From: Loxodes magnus
Lineage: Eukaryota > Ciliophora > Karyorelictea > Loxodida > Loxodidae
Direction of reading: 5' to 3'
Length of the DNA: 64,000 nucleotides
NCBI GenBank assembly: GCA_946699065.1
Contig: CAMPDV010000107.1
Span: 186,001 to 250,000 of the forward strand
Made by a program: the position numbers and the translations under genes. The notes beneath the pieces are model-generated. The model was not told the DNA's origin. It worked only from the letters and a program-made list of their open reading frames with translations, and did no database searches. Positions 12,746-25,340 of this stretch are shown here, piece by piece; positions within the stretch are counted from its first letter, which is position 1, and every line of letters starts with the position of its first letter.

Positions 12746-13064
12746 CTGAAATTGAATTTTAAGTAAATTAAAATCAGTTTGACTAAAATAGAATTTTAAG
12801 TAAATTAAAATAAGTGTGACTGAAATAGAATTTTAATTAAATTAAAATAAGTTTGACTGAAATAGAATTTTAAGTAAATTAAAATAAGTTTGACTGAAAT
12901 AGAATTTTAAGTAAATTAAAATAAGTGTGACTGAAATAGAATTTTTAGAAAATTAAAATAAGTGTGACTGAAATAGAATTTTGAGTAAATTAAAATAAGT
13001 TTGACTGAAATAGAATTTAAGTAAATTAAAATAAGTTTGACTGAATTAGAATTTTAAGTAAATT

Positions 13065-13882
13065 AAAATAAGTTTGACTGAAATAGAATTTTAAGTAAAT
13101 ACAAATAAGTTTGACTGAAATAGAATTTTAAGTAAATTAAAAAAAGTATGACTGAAATAGAATTTACAGTAAATTAAAATAAGTATGATAGAAATAGAAT
13201 TTTAAGTAAATTAAAATAAGTTTGACTGAAATAGAATTTTAAGTAAATTAAAATAAGTTTGACTGAAATAGAATTTTAAGTAAATTAAAATAAGTTTGAA
13301 TGAAATAGAATTTAAAGTAAATTAAAATAAGTTTGACTGAATTAGAATTTTTAGAAAATTAAAATAAGTGTGACTGAAATAGAATTTTAAGTAAATTAAA
13401 ATAAGTTTGACTGAAATAGAATTTTAAGTAAATTAAAATAAGTTTGACTGAAATAGAATTTTAAGTTAATTAAAATAAGTTTGACTGAAATTGAATTTTA
13501 AGTAAATTAAAAATAAGTTTGACTGAAATAGAATTTTAAGTAAATTAAAATAAGTTTGACTGAAATAGAATTTTAAGTAAATACAAATAAGTTTGACTGA
13601 AATAGAATTTTAAGTAAATTAAAAAAAGTATGACTGAAATAGAATTTACAGTAAATTAAAATAAGTATGATAGAAATAGAATTTTAAGTAAATTAAAATA
13701 AGTTTGACTGAAATAGAATTTTAAGTAAATTAAAATAAGTTTGACTGAAATAGAATTTTAAGTAAATTAAAATAAGTTTGAATGAAATAGAATTTAAAGT
13801 AAATTAAAATAAGTTTGACTGAATTAGAATTTTTAGAAAATTAAAATAAGTGTGACTGAAATAGAATTTTAAGTAAATTAAA
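13065..13882 (+). repeat. Tandem 13-mer, 482-bp period (13065-13400 and 13547-13882)
   Basis: Both copies have aaatacaaataag (13101 and 13583), aaaaaaagtatg, gaatttacag, gtatgatag, tttgaatg with tttaaag, then gaattag with tttttag and a gtgtg monomer. The offset is 482 bp, thirteen monomers plus one base from an aaaaataag monomer near 13505. The first part of this series recurs at 18569 and 18976 (407 bp = 11 x 37 apart). Confidence 0.8.
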
Positions 13883-13995
13883 ATAAGTATGATAGAAATA
13901 GAATTTTAAGTAAATTAAAATCAGTTTGACTGAAATAGAATTTTAAGTAAATTAAAATAAGTTTGACTGAAATAGAATTTTAAGTAAATTAAAAT

Positions 13996-14659
13996 AAGTG
14001 TGACTGAAATAGAATTTTAAGTAAATTAAAATAAGTTTGACTGAAATAGAATTTTAAGTAAATTAAAATGAGTGTGACTGAAATAGAATTTAAAGTAAAT
14101 TAAAATAAGTTTGACTGAAATAGAATTTTAAGTAAATTAAAATAAGTGTGACTGAAATAGAATTTTGAGTAAATTAAAATAAGTTTGACTGAAATAGAAT
14201 TTTGAGTAAATTAAATCAGTTTGACTGAAATAGAATTTTGAGTAAATTAAAATTAGTTTGACTGAAATAGAATTTTAAGTAAATTAAAATAAGTTTGACT
14301 GAAATAGAATTTTAAGTAAATTAAAATAAGTGTGACTGAAATAGAATTTTAAGTAAATTAAAATAAGTTTGACTGAAATAGAATTTTAAGTAAATTAAAA
14401 TGAGTGTGACTGAAATAGAATTTAAAGTAAATTAAAATAAGTTTGACTGAAATAGAATTTTAAGTAAATTAAAATAAGTGTGACTGAAATAGAATTTTGA
14501 GTAAATTAAAATAAGTTTGACTGAAATAAAATTTTGAGTAAATTAAATCAGTTTGACTGAAATAGAATTTTGAGTAAATTAAAATTAGTTTGACTGAAAT
14601 AGAATTTTAAGTAAATTAAAATAAGTTTGACTGAAATAGAATTTTAAGTAAATTAAAAT
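13996..14659 (+). repeat. Tandem 9-mer (two 332-bp copies)
   Basis: The landmark aaaatgagtgtg with tttaaag lies at 14070 and 14402, 332 bp apart: nine monomers minus one base, the missing base being in a 36-bp aaattaaatcag monomer. Both copies continue with gtgtg + ttttgag, aagtttg + ttttgag, the 36-bp monomer and a tagtttg monomer. One difference is gaaataaaattttgag in copy 2 where copy 1 has gaaatagaattttgag. Confidence 0.82.
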
Positions 14660-14831
14660 AAGTGTGAATGAATAAGAATTTTAAGTAAATTAAAAAAAGT
14701 TTGACTGAAATAGAATTTTGAGTAAATTAAAATAAGTTTGACTGAAATAGAATTTTGAGTAAATTAAAATAAGTTCACTGAAATAGAATTTAAGTAAATT
14801 AAAATAAGTTTGACTGAAATAGAATTTTAAG

Positions 14832-15290
14832 TAAATTAAAAAAAGTATGACTGAAATAAAATTTTAAGTAAATTAAAATCAGTTTGACTGAAATAGAATT
14901 TAAGTAAATTAAAATAAGTTTGACTGAAATAGAATTTTAAGTAAATTAAAATAAGTGTGACTGAAATAGAATTTTAAGTAAATTAAAATAAGTATGATAG
15001 AAATAGAATTTTAAGTAAATTAAAATAAGTGTGACTGAAATAGAATTTTAAGTAAATTAAAATAAGTGTGACTGAAATAGAATTTCAAGTAAATTAAAAT
15101 AAGTTTGACTGAAATAGAATTTTAAGTAAATTAAAATAAGTTTGACTGAAATAGAATTTTAAGTAAATTAAAATAAGTTTGACTGAAATAGAATTTTAAG
15201 TAAATTAAAATTAGTTTGACTGAAATAGAATTTTGAGTAAATTAAAATTAGTTTGACTGAAATTGAATTTTAAGTAAATTAAAATCAGTT
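14832..15290 (+). repeat. Partial third copy of the 1.03-kb block, one monomer shorter
   Basis: It starts with aaaaaaagtatg + gaaataaaatttt near 14844 and follows the copy-1 order (36-bp monomer, gtgtg, gtatgatag, two gtgtg monomers with tttcaag, tagtttg with ttttgag, gaaattgaatttt). The cagtttg monomer that follows gtatgatag in the two longer copies is missing, a clean loss or gain of one repeat unit. After about 15290 it departs from the other copies. Confidence 0.75.
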
Positions 15291-15789
15291 TGACTGAAAT
15301 AGAATTTTGAGTAAATTAAAATAAGTTCACTGAAATAGAATTTAAGTAAATTAAAATAAGTTTGACTGAAATAGAATTTTAAGTAAATTAAAATAAGTAT
15401 GATAGAAATAGAATTTTAAGTAAATTAAAATAAGTTTGACTGAAATAGAATTTTAAGTAAATTAAAATAAGTATGATAGAATTAGAATTTTAAGTAAATT
15501 AAAATAAGTTTGACTGAAATAGAATTTTAAGTAAATTAAAATAAGTTTGACTGAAATAGAATTTTAAGTAAATTAAAATAAGTATGACTGAAATTGAATT
15601 TTAAGTAAATTAAAATAAGTTTGACTGAAATAGAATTTTAAGTAAATTAAAATAAGTTTGACTGAAATAGAATTTTAAGTAAATTAAAATAAGTTTGACT
15701 GAAATCGAAATTTAAGTAAATTAAAATAAGTTTGACTGAAATAGAATTTTAAGTAAATTAAAATAAGTTTGACTGAAATAGAATTTTAA

Positions 15790-16090
15790 GTAAATTAAAA
15801 TAAGTGTGACTGAAATAGAATTTTACGTAAATTAAAATAGGTGTGACTGAAATAGAATTTTACGTAAATTAAAATAGGTGTGACTGAAATAGAATTTCAA
15901 GTAAATTAAAATAATTTTGACTGAAATAGAATTTTAAGTAAATTAAAATAAGTGTGACTGAAATAGAATTTTACGTAAATTAAAATAGGTGTGACTGAAA
16001 TAGAATTTCAAGTAAATTAAAATAAGTGTGACTGAAATAGAATTTTACGTAAATTAAAATAGGTGTGACTGAAATAGAATTTTGAGTAAA
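15790..16090 (+). repeat. Second ACGT-variant block
   Basis: The same combination of ttttacgtaaatt and aggtgtgactg monomers, with intervening tttcaag monomers, appears about 3.4 kb after the first block. A short third group sits near 21410-21490 and a single example near 16380. Most copies share the following aggtgtg start, so the variants travel as linked neighbours and did not arise independently. Confidence 0.72.
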
Positions 16091-17499
16091 TTAAAAAAAG
16101 TATGACTGAAATAGAATTTTAAGTAAATTAAAATCAGTTTGACTAAAATAGAATTTTAAGTAAATTAAAAAAAGTATGACTGAAATAGAATTTTAAGTAA
16201 ATTAAAATAAGTTTGACTGAAATAGAATTTTAAGTAAATTGAAATAAGTGTGACTGAAATAGAATTTTAAGTAAATTAAAAAAAGTTTGACTGAATTAGA
16301 ATTTTAAGTAAATTAAAATAAGTGTGACTGAAATAGAATTTAAAGTAAATTAAAATAGGTGTGACTGAAATAGAATTTTACGTAAATTAAAATAGGTGTG
16401 ACTGAAATAGAATTTCAAGTAAATTAAAATTAGTTTGACTGAAATAGAATTTTGAGTAAATTAAAATTAGTTTGACTGAAATAGAATTTTGAGTAAATTA
16501 AAATAAGTGTGACTGAAATAGAATTTTAAGTAAATTAAAATAAGTATGACTGAAATCGAAATTTAAGTAAATTAAAATAAGTTTGACTGAAATAGAATTT
16601 TAAGTAAATTAAAATAAGTTTGACTGAAATAGAATTTTAAGTAAATTAAAATAAGTGTGACTGAAATAGAATTTTAAGTAAATTAAAATAAGTTTGACTG
16701 AAATAAAATTTTAAGTAAATTAAAATCAGTTTCACTGAAATAGAATTTTAAGTAAATTAAAATAAGTGTGACTGAAATAGAATTTCAAGTAAATTAAAAT
16801 CAGTTTGACTGAAATAGAATTTTAAGTAAATTAAAATAAGTTTGACTGAAATAGAATTTTTAGAAAATTAAAATAAGTTTGAATGAAATAGAATTTAAAG
16901 TAAATTAAAATAAGTTTGACTGAAATAGAATTTTTAGAAAATTAAAATAAGTGTGACTGAAATAGAATTTTAAGTTAATTAAAATAAGTTTGACTGAAAT
17001 AGAATTTTAAGTAAATTAAAATAAGTGTGACTGAAATAGAATTTTAAGTAAATTAAAATAAGTTTGACTGAAATAGAATTTTAAGTAAATTAAAATAAGT
17101 TTGACTGAAATAGAATTTTAAGTAAATTAAAATAAGTGTGACTGAAATAGAATTTTTAGAAAATTAAAATAAGTGTGACTGAAATAGAATTTTGAGTAAA
17201 TTAAAATAAGTTTGACTGAAATAGAATTTAAGTAAATTAAAATAAGTTTGACTGAATTAGAATTTTAAGTAAATTAAAATAAGTGTGACTGAAATCGAAT
17301 TTTAAGTAAATTAAAATAAGTTTGACTGAAATAGAATTTTAAGTAAATTAAAATAAGTTTGACTGAAATAGAATTTTTAGAAAATTAAAATAAGTGTGAC
17401 TGAAATCGAATTTTAAGTAAATTAAAATAAGTTTGACTGAAATAGAATTTTAAGTAAATTAAAATAAGTTTGACTGAAATAGAATTTCAAGTAAATTAA

Positions 17500-19015
17500 A
17501 ATAAGTGTGACTGAAATAGAATTTACAGTAAATTAAAATAAGTATGATAGAAATAGAATTTTAAGTAAATTAAAATAAGTTTGACTGAAATAGAATTTTA
17601 AGTAAATTAAAATAAGTTTGACTGAAATAGAATTTTAAGTAAATTAAAATAAGTGTGACTGAAATAGAATTTTAAGTAAATTAAAATAAGTTTGACTGAA
17701 ATAGAATTTAAGTAAATTAAAATAAGTATGACTGAAATAGAATTTTAAGTAAATTAAAAAAAGTTTGACTGAAATAAAATTTTAAGTAAATTAAAATCAG
17801 TTTCACTGAATTAGAATTTTAAGTAAATTAAAATAAGTGTGACTGAAATAGAATTTTAAGTAAATTAAAATAGGTGTGACTGAAATAGAATTTCAAGTAA
17901 ATTAAAATAAGTGTGACTGAAATAGAATTTTAAGTAAATTAAAATAAGTATGACTGAAATAGAATTTTGAGTAAATTAAAATTAGTTTGACTGAAATTGA
18001 ATTTTAAGTAAATTAAAATCAGTTTGACTAAAATAGAATTTTAAGTAAATTAAAAAAAGTATGACTGAAATAGAATTTTAAGTAAATTAAAATAAGTTTG
18101 ATAGAAATAGAATTTTGAGTAAATTAAAATAAGTTTGACTGAAGACGAATTTTAAGTAAATTAAAATAAGTTTGACTGAAATAGAATTTTAAGTAAATTG
18201 AAATAAGTTTGACTGAAATTGAATTTTAAGTAAATTAAAATAAGTGTGACTGAAATAGAATTTTAAGTAAATTAAAAAAAGTTTGACTGAAATAGAATTT
18301 TAAGTAAATTAAAATAAGTTTGACTGAAATAGAATTTTAAGTAAATTAAAATTAGTTTGACTGAAATAGAATTTTAAGTAAATTAAAATAAGTATGATAG
18401 AAATAGAATTTTAAGTAAATTAAAATAAGTTTGACTGAAATAGAATTTTAAGTAAATTAAAATAAGTTTGACTGAAATAGAATTTTAAGTAAATTAAAAT
18501 AAGTGTGACTGAAATAGAATTTTAAGTAAATTAAAAAAAGTTTGACTGAAATAGAATTTTAAGTAAATACAAATAAGTTTGACTGAAATAGAATTTTAAG
18601 TAAATTAAAAAAAGTATGACTGAAATAGAATTTACAGTAAATTAAAATAAGTATGATAGAAATAGAATTTTAAGTAAATTAAAATAAGTTTGACTGAAAT
18701 AGAATTTTAAGTAAATTAAAATAAGTTTGACTGAAATAGAATTTAAAGTAAATTAAAATTAGTTTGACTGAAATAGAATTTTAAGTAAATTAAAATCAGT
18801 TTGACTGAAATAGAATTTTTAGAAAATTAAAATCAGTTTGACTGAAATAGAATTTTAAGTAAATTAAAATAAGTTTGACTGAAATTTAATTTTAAGTAAA
18901 TTAAAATAAGTGTGACTGAAATAGAATTTTAAGTAAATTAAAAAAAGTTTGACTGAAATAGAATTTTAAGTAAATACAAATAAGTTTGACTGAAATAGAA
19001 TTTTAAGTAAATTAA
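17500..19015 (+). repeat. 1,516-bp higher-order unit, copy 1
   Basis: Ordered landmarks are gaatttacag (17525), gtatgatag, a 36-bp monomer, gtatgactg, aaaaaaagtttg + gaaataaaa, gtttcactgaattag (17801), aggtgtg + tttcaag, gactaaaatag, tttgatag + ttttgag, and gaagacgaatttt (18141). All recur 1,516 bp downstream. Two shorter copies of the aaatacaaataag series sit in its last part (18569 and 18976, the second in the next copy's lead-in). Confidence 0.88.
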
Positions 19016-19790
19016 AAAAAGTATGACTGAAATAGAATTTACAGTAAATTAAAATAAGTATGATAGAAATAGAATTTTAAGTAAATTAAAATAAGTTTGA
19101 CTGAAATAGAATTTTAAGTAAATTAAAATAAGTTTGACTGAAATAGAATTTTAAGTAAATTAAAATAAGTGTGACTGAAATAGAATTTTAAGTAAATTAA
19201 AATAAGTTTGACTGAAATAGAATTTAAGTAAATTAAAATAAGTATGACTGAAATAGAATTTTAAGTAAATTAAAAAAAGTTTGACTGAAATAAAATTTTA
19301 AGTAAATTAAAATCAGTTTCACTGAATTAGAATTTTAAGTAAATTAAAATAAGTGTGACTGAAATAGAATTTTAAGTAAATTAAAATAGGTGTGACTGAA
19401 ATAGAATTTCAAGTAAATTAAAATAAGTGTGACTGAAATAGAATTTTAAGTAAATTAAAATAAGTATGACTGAAATAGAATTTTGAGTAAATTAAAATTA
19501 GTTTGACTGAAATTGAATTTTAAGTAAATTAAAATCAGTTTGACTAAAATAGAATTTTAAGTAAATTAAAAAAAGTATGACTGAAATAGAATTTTAAGTA
19601 AATTAAAATAAGTTTGATAGAAATAGAATTTTGAGTAAATTAAAATAAGTTTGACTGAAGACGAATTTTAAGTAAATTAAAATAAGTTTGACTGAAATAG
19701 AATTTTAAGTAAATTGAAATAAGTTTGACTGAAATTGAATTTTAAGTAAATTAAAATAAGTGTGACTGAAATAGAATTTTAAGTTAATTA
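19016..19790 (+). repeat. 1,516-bp unit, copy 2, truncated
   Basis: It repeats the first half of 17500-19015 with gaatttacag at 19041, gtttcac at 19317 and gaagacg at 19657, a constant offset of 1,516 bp. After a gtgtg monomer near 19760 it departs from copy 1 into a ttaattaaaat monomer, so only about 775 bp is shared. Confidence 0.87.
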
Positions 19791-20496
19791 AAATAAGTTT
19801 GACTGAAATAGAATTTTAAGTAAATTAAAAAAAGTATGACTGAAATAGAATTTTAAGTAAATTAAAATTAGTTTGACTGAAATAGAATTTTAAGTAAATT
19901 AAAATAAGTTTGACTGAAATAGAATTTTAAGTAAATTAAAATAAGTTTGACTGAAATCCGAATTTTAAGTAAATCAAAATAAGTTTGACTGAAATAGAAT
20001 TTTAAGTAAATTAAAATAAGTGTGACTGAAATAGAATTTTTAGAAAATTAAAATAAGTGTGACTGAAATAGAATTTCAATTAAATTAAAATAAGTTTGAC
20101 TGAAATAGAATTTCAAGTAAATTAAAATAAGTGTGACTGAAATAGAATTTTAAGTAAATTAAAATAAGTATGACTGAAATAGAATTTTGAGTAAATTAAA
20201 ATAGGTGTGACTGAAATAGAATTTCAAGTAAATTAAAATAAGTTTGACTGAAATAGAATTTTAAGTAAATTAAAATTAGTGTGACTGAAATAGAATTTTT
20301 AGAAAATTAAAATAAGTTTGACTGAAATAGAATTTTAAGTAAATTAAAATAAGTGTGACTGAAATAGAATTTTAAGTAAATTAAAATAGGTGTGACTAAA
20401 ATAGAATTTTGAGTAAATTAAAATAAGTTTGACTGAAATAGAATTTTAAGTAAATTGAAATAAGTTTGACTGAAATTGAATTTTAAGTAAATTAAA

Positions 20497-21295
20497 ATAA
20501 GTATGACTGAAATAGAATTTTAAGTAAATTAAAAAAAGTTTGACTGAAATAAAATTTTAAGTAAATTAAAATCAGTTTCACTGAATTAGAATTTTAAGTA
20601 AATTAAAATAAGTGTGACTGAAATAGAATTTTAAGTAAATTAAAATAGGTGTGACTGAAATAGAATTTCAAGTAAATTAAAATAAGTGTGACTGAAATAG
20701 AATTTTAAGTAAATTAAAATAAGTATGACTGAAATAGAATTTTGAGTAAATTAAAATTAGTTTGACTGAAATTGAATTTTAAGTAAATTAAAATCAGTTT
20801 GACTAAAATAGAATTTTAAGTAAATTAAAAAAAGTATGACTGAAATAGAATTTTAAGTAAATTAAAATAAGTTTGATAGAAATAGAATTTTGAGTAAATT
20901 AAAATAAGTTTGACTGAAGACGAATTTTAAGTAAATTAAAATAAGTTTGACTGAAATAGAATTTTAAGTAAATTGAAATAAGTTTGACTGAAATTGAATT
21001 TTAAGTAAATTAAAATAAGTGTGACTGAAATAGAATTTTAAGTAAATTAAAAAAAGTTTGACTGAAATAGAATTTTAAGTAAATTAAAATAAGTTTGACT
21101 GAAATAGAATTTTAAGTAAATTAAAATTAGTTTGACTGAAATAGAATTTTAAGTAAATTAAAATAAGTATGATAGAAATAGAATTTTAAGTAAATTAAAA
21201 TAAGTTTGACTGAAATAGAATTTTAAGTAAATTAAAATAAGTTTGACTGAAATAGAATTTTAAGTAAATTAAAATAAGTGTGACTGAAATAGAAT
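20497..21295 (+). repeat. Third copy of the 17.7-18.5 kb block
   Basis: From gtatgactg (20501) through gtttcac (20576), gaagacg (20916), the attgaaataag monomer and a tagtttg monomer to gtatgatag, it matches 17722-18520 at an offset of 2,775 bp (75 x 37). It matches the copy at 19.2-19.8 kb at 1,259 bp. It shares a longer 3' part with copy 1 than with copy 2, so copies 1 and 3 are the closer pair there. Confidence 0.85.
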
Positions 21296-22794
21296 TTTTA
21301 GAAAATTAAAATTAGTTTGACTGAAATAGAATTTTAAGTAAATTAAAATCAGTTTGACTGAAATAGAATTTTAAGTAAATTAAAATAAGTGTGACTGAAA
21401 TAGAATTTTACGTAAATTAAAATAGGTGTGACTGAAATAGAATTTTACGTAAATTAAAATAGGTGTGACTGAAATAGAATTTCAAGTAAATTAAAATAAG
21501 TTTGACTGAAATAGAATTTTAAGTAAATTAAAATAAGTGTGACTGAAATAGAATTTTTAGAAAATTAAAATAAGTTTGACTGAAATAGAATTTTAAGTAA
21601 ATTAAAATAAGTGTGACTGAAATAGAATTTTAAGTAAATTAAAATAGGTGTGACTAAAATAGAATTTTGAGTAAATTAAAATTAGTTTGACTGAAATAGA
21701 ATTTTAAGTAAATTGAAATAAGTTTGACTGAAATTGAATTTTAAGTAAATTAAAATAAGTATGACTGAAATAGAATTTTAAGTAAATTAAAATAAGTTTG
21801 ACTGAAATAGAATTTTAAGTAAATTGAAATAAGTTTGACTGAAATTGAATTTTAAGTAAATTAAAATAAGTGTGACTGAAATAGAATTTTAAGTAAATTA
21901 AAAAAAGTTTGACTGAAATTGAATTTTAAGTAAATTAAAATCAGTTTGACTGAAATAGAATTTTAAGTAAATTAAAATAAGTTTGACTGAATTAGAATTT
22001 TAAGTAAATTAAAATAAGTTTGACTGAAGACGAATTTAAAGTAAATTAAAATAAGTTTGACTGAAATAAAATTTTAAGTAAATTAAAATCAGTTTCACTG
22101 AATTAGAATTTTAAGTAAATTAAAATAAGTGTGACTGAAATAGAATTTTAAGTAAATTAAATAAGTTTGATAGAAATAGAATTTACAGTAAATTAAAATA
22201 AGTATGATAGAAATAGAATTTTAAATAAATTAAAATCAGTTTGACTGAAATAGAATTTTAAGTAAATTAAAATCAGTTTGACTGAAATAGAATTTTAAGT
22301 AAATTAAAATAAGTGTGACTGAAATAGAATTTTAAGTAAATTAAAATAAGTGTGACTGAAATAGAATTTTAAGTAAATTAAAATAAGTTTGACTGAAATT
22401 GAATTTTAAGTAAATTAAAATAAGTTTGACTGAAATAGAATTTTAAGTAAATTAAAATTAGTTTGACTGAAATAGAATTTTAAGTAAATTAAAATTAGTT
22501 TGACTGAAATAGAATTTTGAGTAAATTAAAATTAGTTTGACTGAAATAGAATTTTAAGTAAATTAAAATCAGTTTGACTAAAATAGAATTTTAAGTAAAT
22601 TAAAATAAGTGTGACTGAAATAGAATTTCAAGTAAATTAAAATAAGTTTGACTGAAATAGAATTTTAAGTTAATTAAAATAAGTTTGACTGAAATAGAAT
22701 TTTAAGTAAATTAAAATAAGTGTGACTGAAATAGAATTTAAAGTAAATTAAAATAAGTTTGACTGAAATAGAATTTTAAGTAAATTAAAATAAG

Positions 22795-23020
22795 TTTGAC
22801 TGAAATAGAATTTTTAGAAAATTAAAATAAGTTTGAATGAAATAGAATTTAAAGTAAATTAAAATAAGTTTGACTGAAATAGAATTTTTAGAAAATTAAA
22901 ATAAGTTTGACTGAAATAGAATTTTTAGAAAATTAAAATAAGTTTGAATGAAATAGAATTTAAAGTAAATTAAAATAAGTTTGACTGAAATAGAATTTTT
23001 AGAAAATTAAAATAAGTGTG
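22795..23020 (+). repeat. Local trimer duplication (111 bp)
   Basis: A tttttag monomer followed by a tttgaatg + tttaaag monomer and another tttttag monomer is repeated. The tttgaatg landmark lies at 22835 and 22946, exactly 3 x 37 bp apart. The tttttag-then-tttgaatg pairing is found throughout the window and behaves as a linked dimer. Confidence 0.75.
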
Positions 23021-23149
23021 ACTGAAATAGAATTTTAAGTTAATTAAAATAAGTTTGACTGAAATAGAATTTTAAGTAAATTAAAATAAGTGTGACTGAA
23101 ATAGAATTTTAAGTAAATTAAAATAAGTTTGACTGAAATAGAATTTTAA

Positions 23150-25340
23150 GTAAATTAAAATAAGTGTGACAGAAAAAGAATTTTAAGTAAATTAAAATAA
23201 GTGTGACTGAAATAGAATTTTTAGAAAATTAAAATAAGTGTGACTGAAATAGAATTTTGAGTAAATTAAAATAAGTTTGACTGAAATAGAATTTAAGTAA
23301 ATTAAAATAAGTTTGACTGAATTAGAATTTTAAGTAAATTAAAATAAGTGTGACTGAAATAGAATTTTAAGTAAATTAAAATCAGTTTGACTGAAATTGA
23401 ATTTTAAGTAAAATAAAATCAGTTTCACTGAATTAGAATTTTAAGTAAATTAAAATAAGTTTGACTGAAATAGAATTTTAAGTAAATTAAAATAAGTTTG
23501 ACTGAAATAGAATTTTAAGTAAATTAAAATAAGTTTGACTGAAATAGAATTTTAAGTAAATTAAAATAAGTTTGACTGAAATAGAATTTTAAGTAAATTA
23601 AAATAAGTTTGACTGAATTAGAATTTTAAGTAAATTAAAATAAGTTTGACTGAAATAGAATTTTAAGTAAATTAAAATAAGTGTGACTGAAATAGAATTT
23701 TAAGTAAATTAAAATAAGTTTGACTGAAATAGAATTTTAAGTAAATTAAAATAAGTGTGACTGAAATAGAATTTTGAGTAAATTAAAATCAGTTTGACTA
23801 AAATAGAATTTTAAGTAAATTAAAATAAGTGTGACTGAAATAGAATTTTAATTAAATTAAAATAAGTTTGACTGAATTAGAATTTTAAGTAAATTAAAAT
23901 AAGTTTGACTGAAATAGAATTTTAAGTAAATTAAAATAAGTGTGACTGAAATAGAATTTTAAGTAAATTAAAATAAGTTTGACTGAAATAGAATTTTGAG
24001 TAAATTAAAATAAGTTTGACTGAATTAGAATTTTAAGTAAATTAAAATAAGTGTGACTGAAATAGAATTTTAAGTAAATTAAAATCAGTTTGACTGAAAT
24101 TGAATTTTAAGTAAAATAAAATCAGTTTGACTGAAATAGAATTTTTAGAAAATTAAAATAAGTTTGACTGAAATAGAATTTTAAGTAAATTAAAATAAGT
24201 TTGACTGAAATAGAATTTTAAGTAAATTAAAATTAGTTTTACTGAAATAGAATTTTAAGTAAATTAAAATAAGTTTGACTGAAATAGAATTTTAAGTAAA
24301 TTAAAATAAGTTTGACTGAAATAGAATTTTAAGTAAATTAAAATAAGTTTGACTGAAATAGAATTTTAAGTAAATTAAAATAAGTTTGACTGAAATAGAA
24401 TTTTAAGTAAATTAAAATAAGTTTGACTGAAATAGAATTTTTAGAAAATTAAAATAAGTGTGACTGAAATAGAATTTTAAGTAAATTAAAATAAGTTTGA
24501 CTGAATTAGAATTTTAAGTAAATTAAAATAAGTGTGACTGAAATAGAATTTTAAGTAAATTAAAATCAGTTTGACTGAAATTGAATTTTAAGTAAAATAA
24601 AATCAGTTTCACTGAATTAGAATTTTAAGTAAATTAAAATAAGTTTGACTGAAATAGAATTTTAAGTAAATTAAAATAAGTTTGACTGAAATAGAATTTT
24701 AAGTAAATTAAAATAAGTGTGACTGAAATAGAAATTTAAGTAAATTAAAATAAGTGTGACTGAAATAGAATTTTAAGTAAAATAAAATAAGTTTGACTGA
24801 AATAGAATTTTAAGTAAATTAAAATAAGTTTGACTGAAATAGAATTTTAAGTAAATTAAAATAAGTGTGACTGAAATCGAATTTAAAGTAAATTAAAATA
24901 AGTGTGACTGAAATAGAATTTTAAGTAAATTAAAATCAGTTTGACTGAAATTGAATTTTAAGTAAAATAAAATCAGTTTCACTGAATTAGAATTTTAAGT
25001 AAATTAAAATAAGTTTGACTGAAATAGAATTTTAAGTAAATTAAAATAAGTTTGACTGAAATAGAATTTTAAGTAAATTAAAATAAGTTTGACTGAAATA
25101 GAATTTTAAGTAAATTAAAATAAGTGTGACTGAAATAGAATTTTTAGAAAATTAAAATAAGTGTGACTGAAATAGAATTTTGAGTAAATTAAAATAAGTT
25201 TGACTGAAATAGAATTTAAGTAAATTAAAATAAGTTTGACTGAATTAGAATTTTAAGTAAATTAAAATAAGTGTGACTGAAATAGAATTTTAAGTAAATT
25301 AAAATCAGTTTGACTGAAATTGAATTTTAAGTAAAATAAA
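23150..25340 (+). repeat. Cluster of AAGTAAAATAAAATCAG-terminated blocks
   Basis: A gaaattgaatttt monomer ending aagtaaaataaaatcag occurs at 23409, 24112, 24593, 24963 and 25332. Steps are 703, 481, 370 and 369 bp (19, 13 and 10 monomers, then 10 minus one base). The preceding series (gtgtg + tttttag, gtgtg + ttttgag, a 36-bp monomer, gaattag, gtgtg) is shared between about 23170-23420 and 25100-25340. In three cases the following monomer is gtttcactgaattag. Confidence 0.8.

Larger units (their letters stand above)
1..17499 (+). repeat. Array domain 1: CCG, TCGAAA and ACGT variant families
   Basis: In this domain monomers with the 1-bp-longer gaaatccgaatt form are frequent (for example near 423, 719, 868, 940, 1795, 3607, 5346, 7675, 8197, 9047, 10381 and 11493). 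After 17.5 kb I found only one, near 19957. Monomers with gaaatcgaaattt (near 1608, 6085, 6603, 7527 and 15703), gaatgttaag and ttacgtaaatt also concentrate here. The paired variant gaaatttaag + attataatcag, abundant from 29 kb on, is absent. The stretches between the named blocks are ordinary monomers with single-base variants, and I see no other feature in them. Confidence 0.8.
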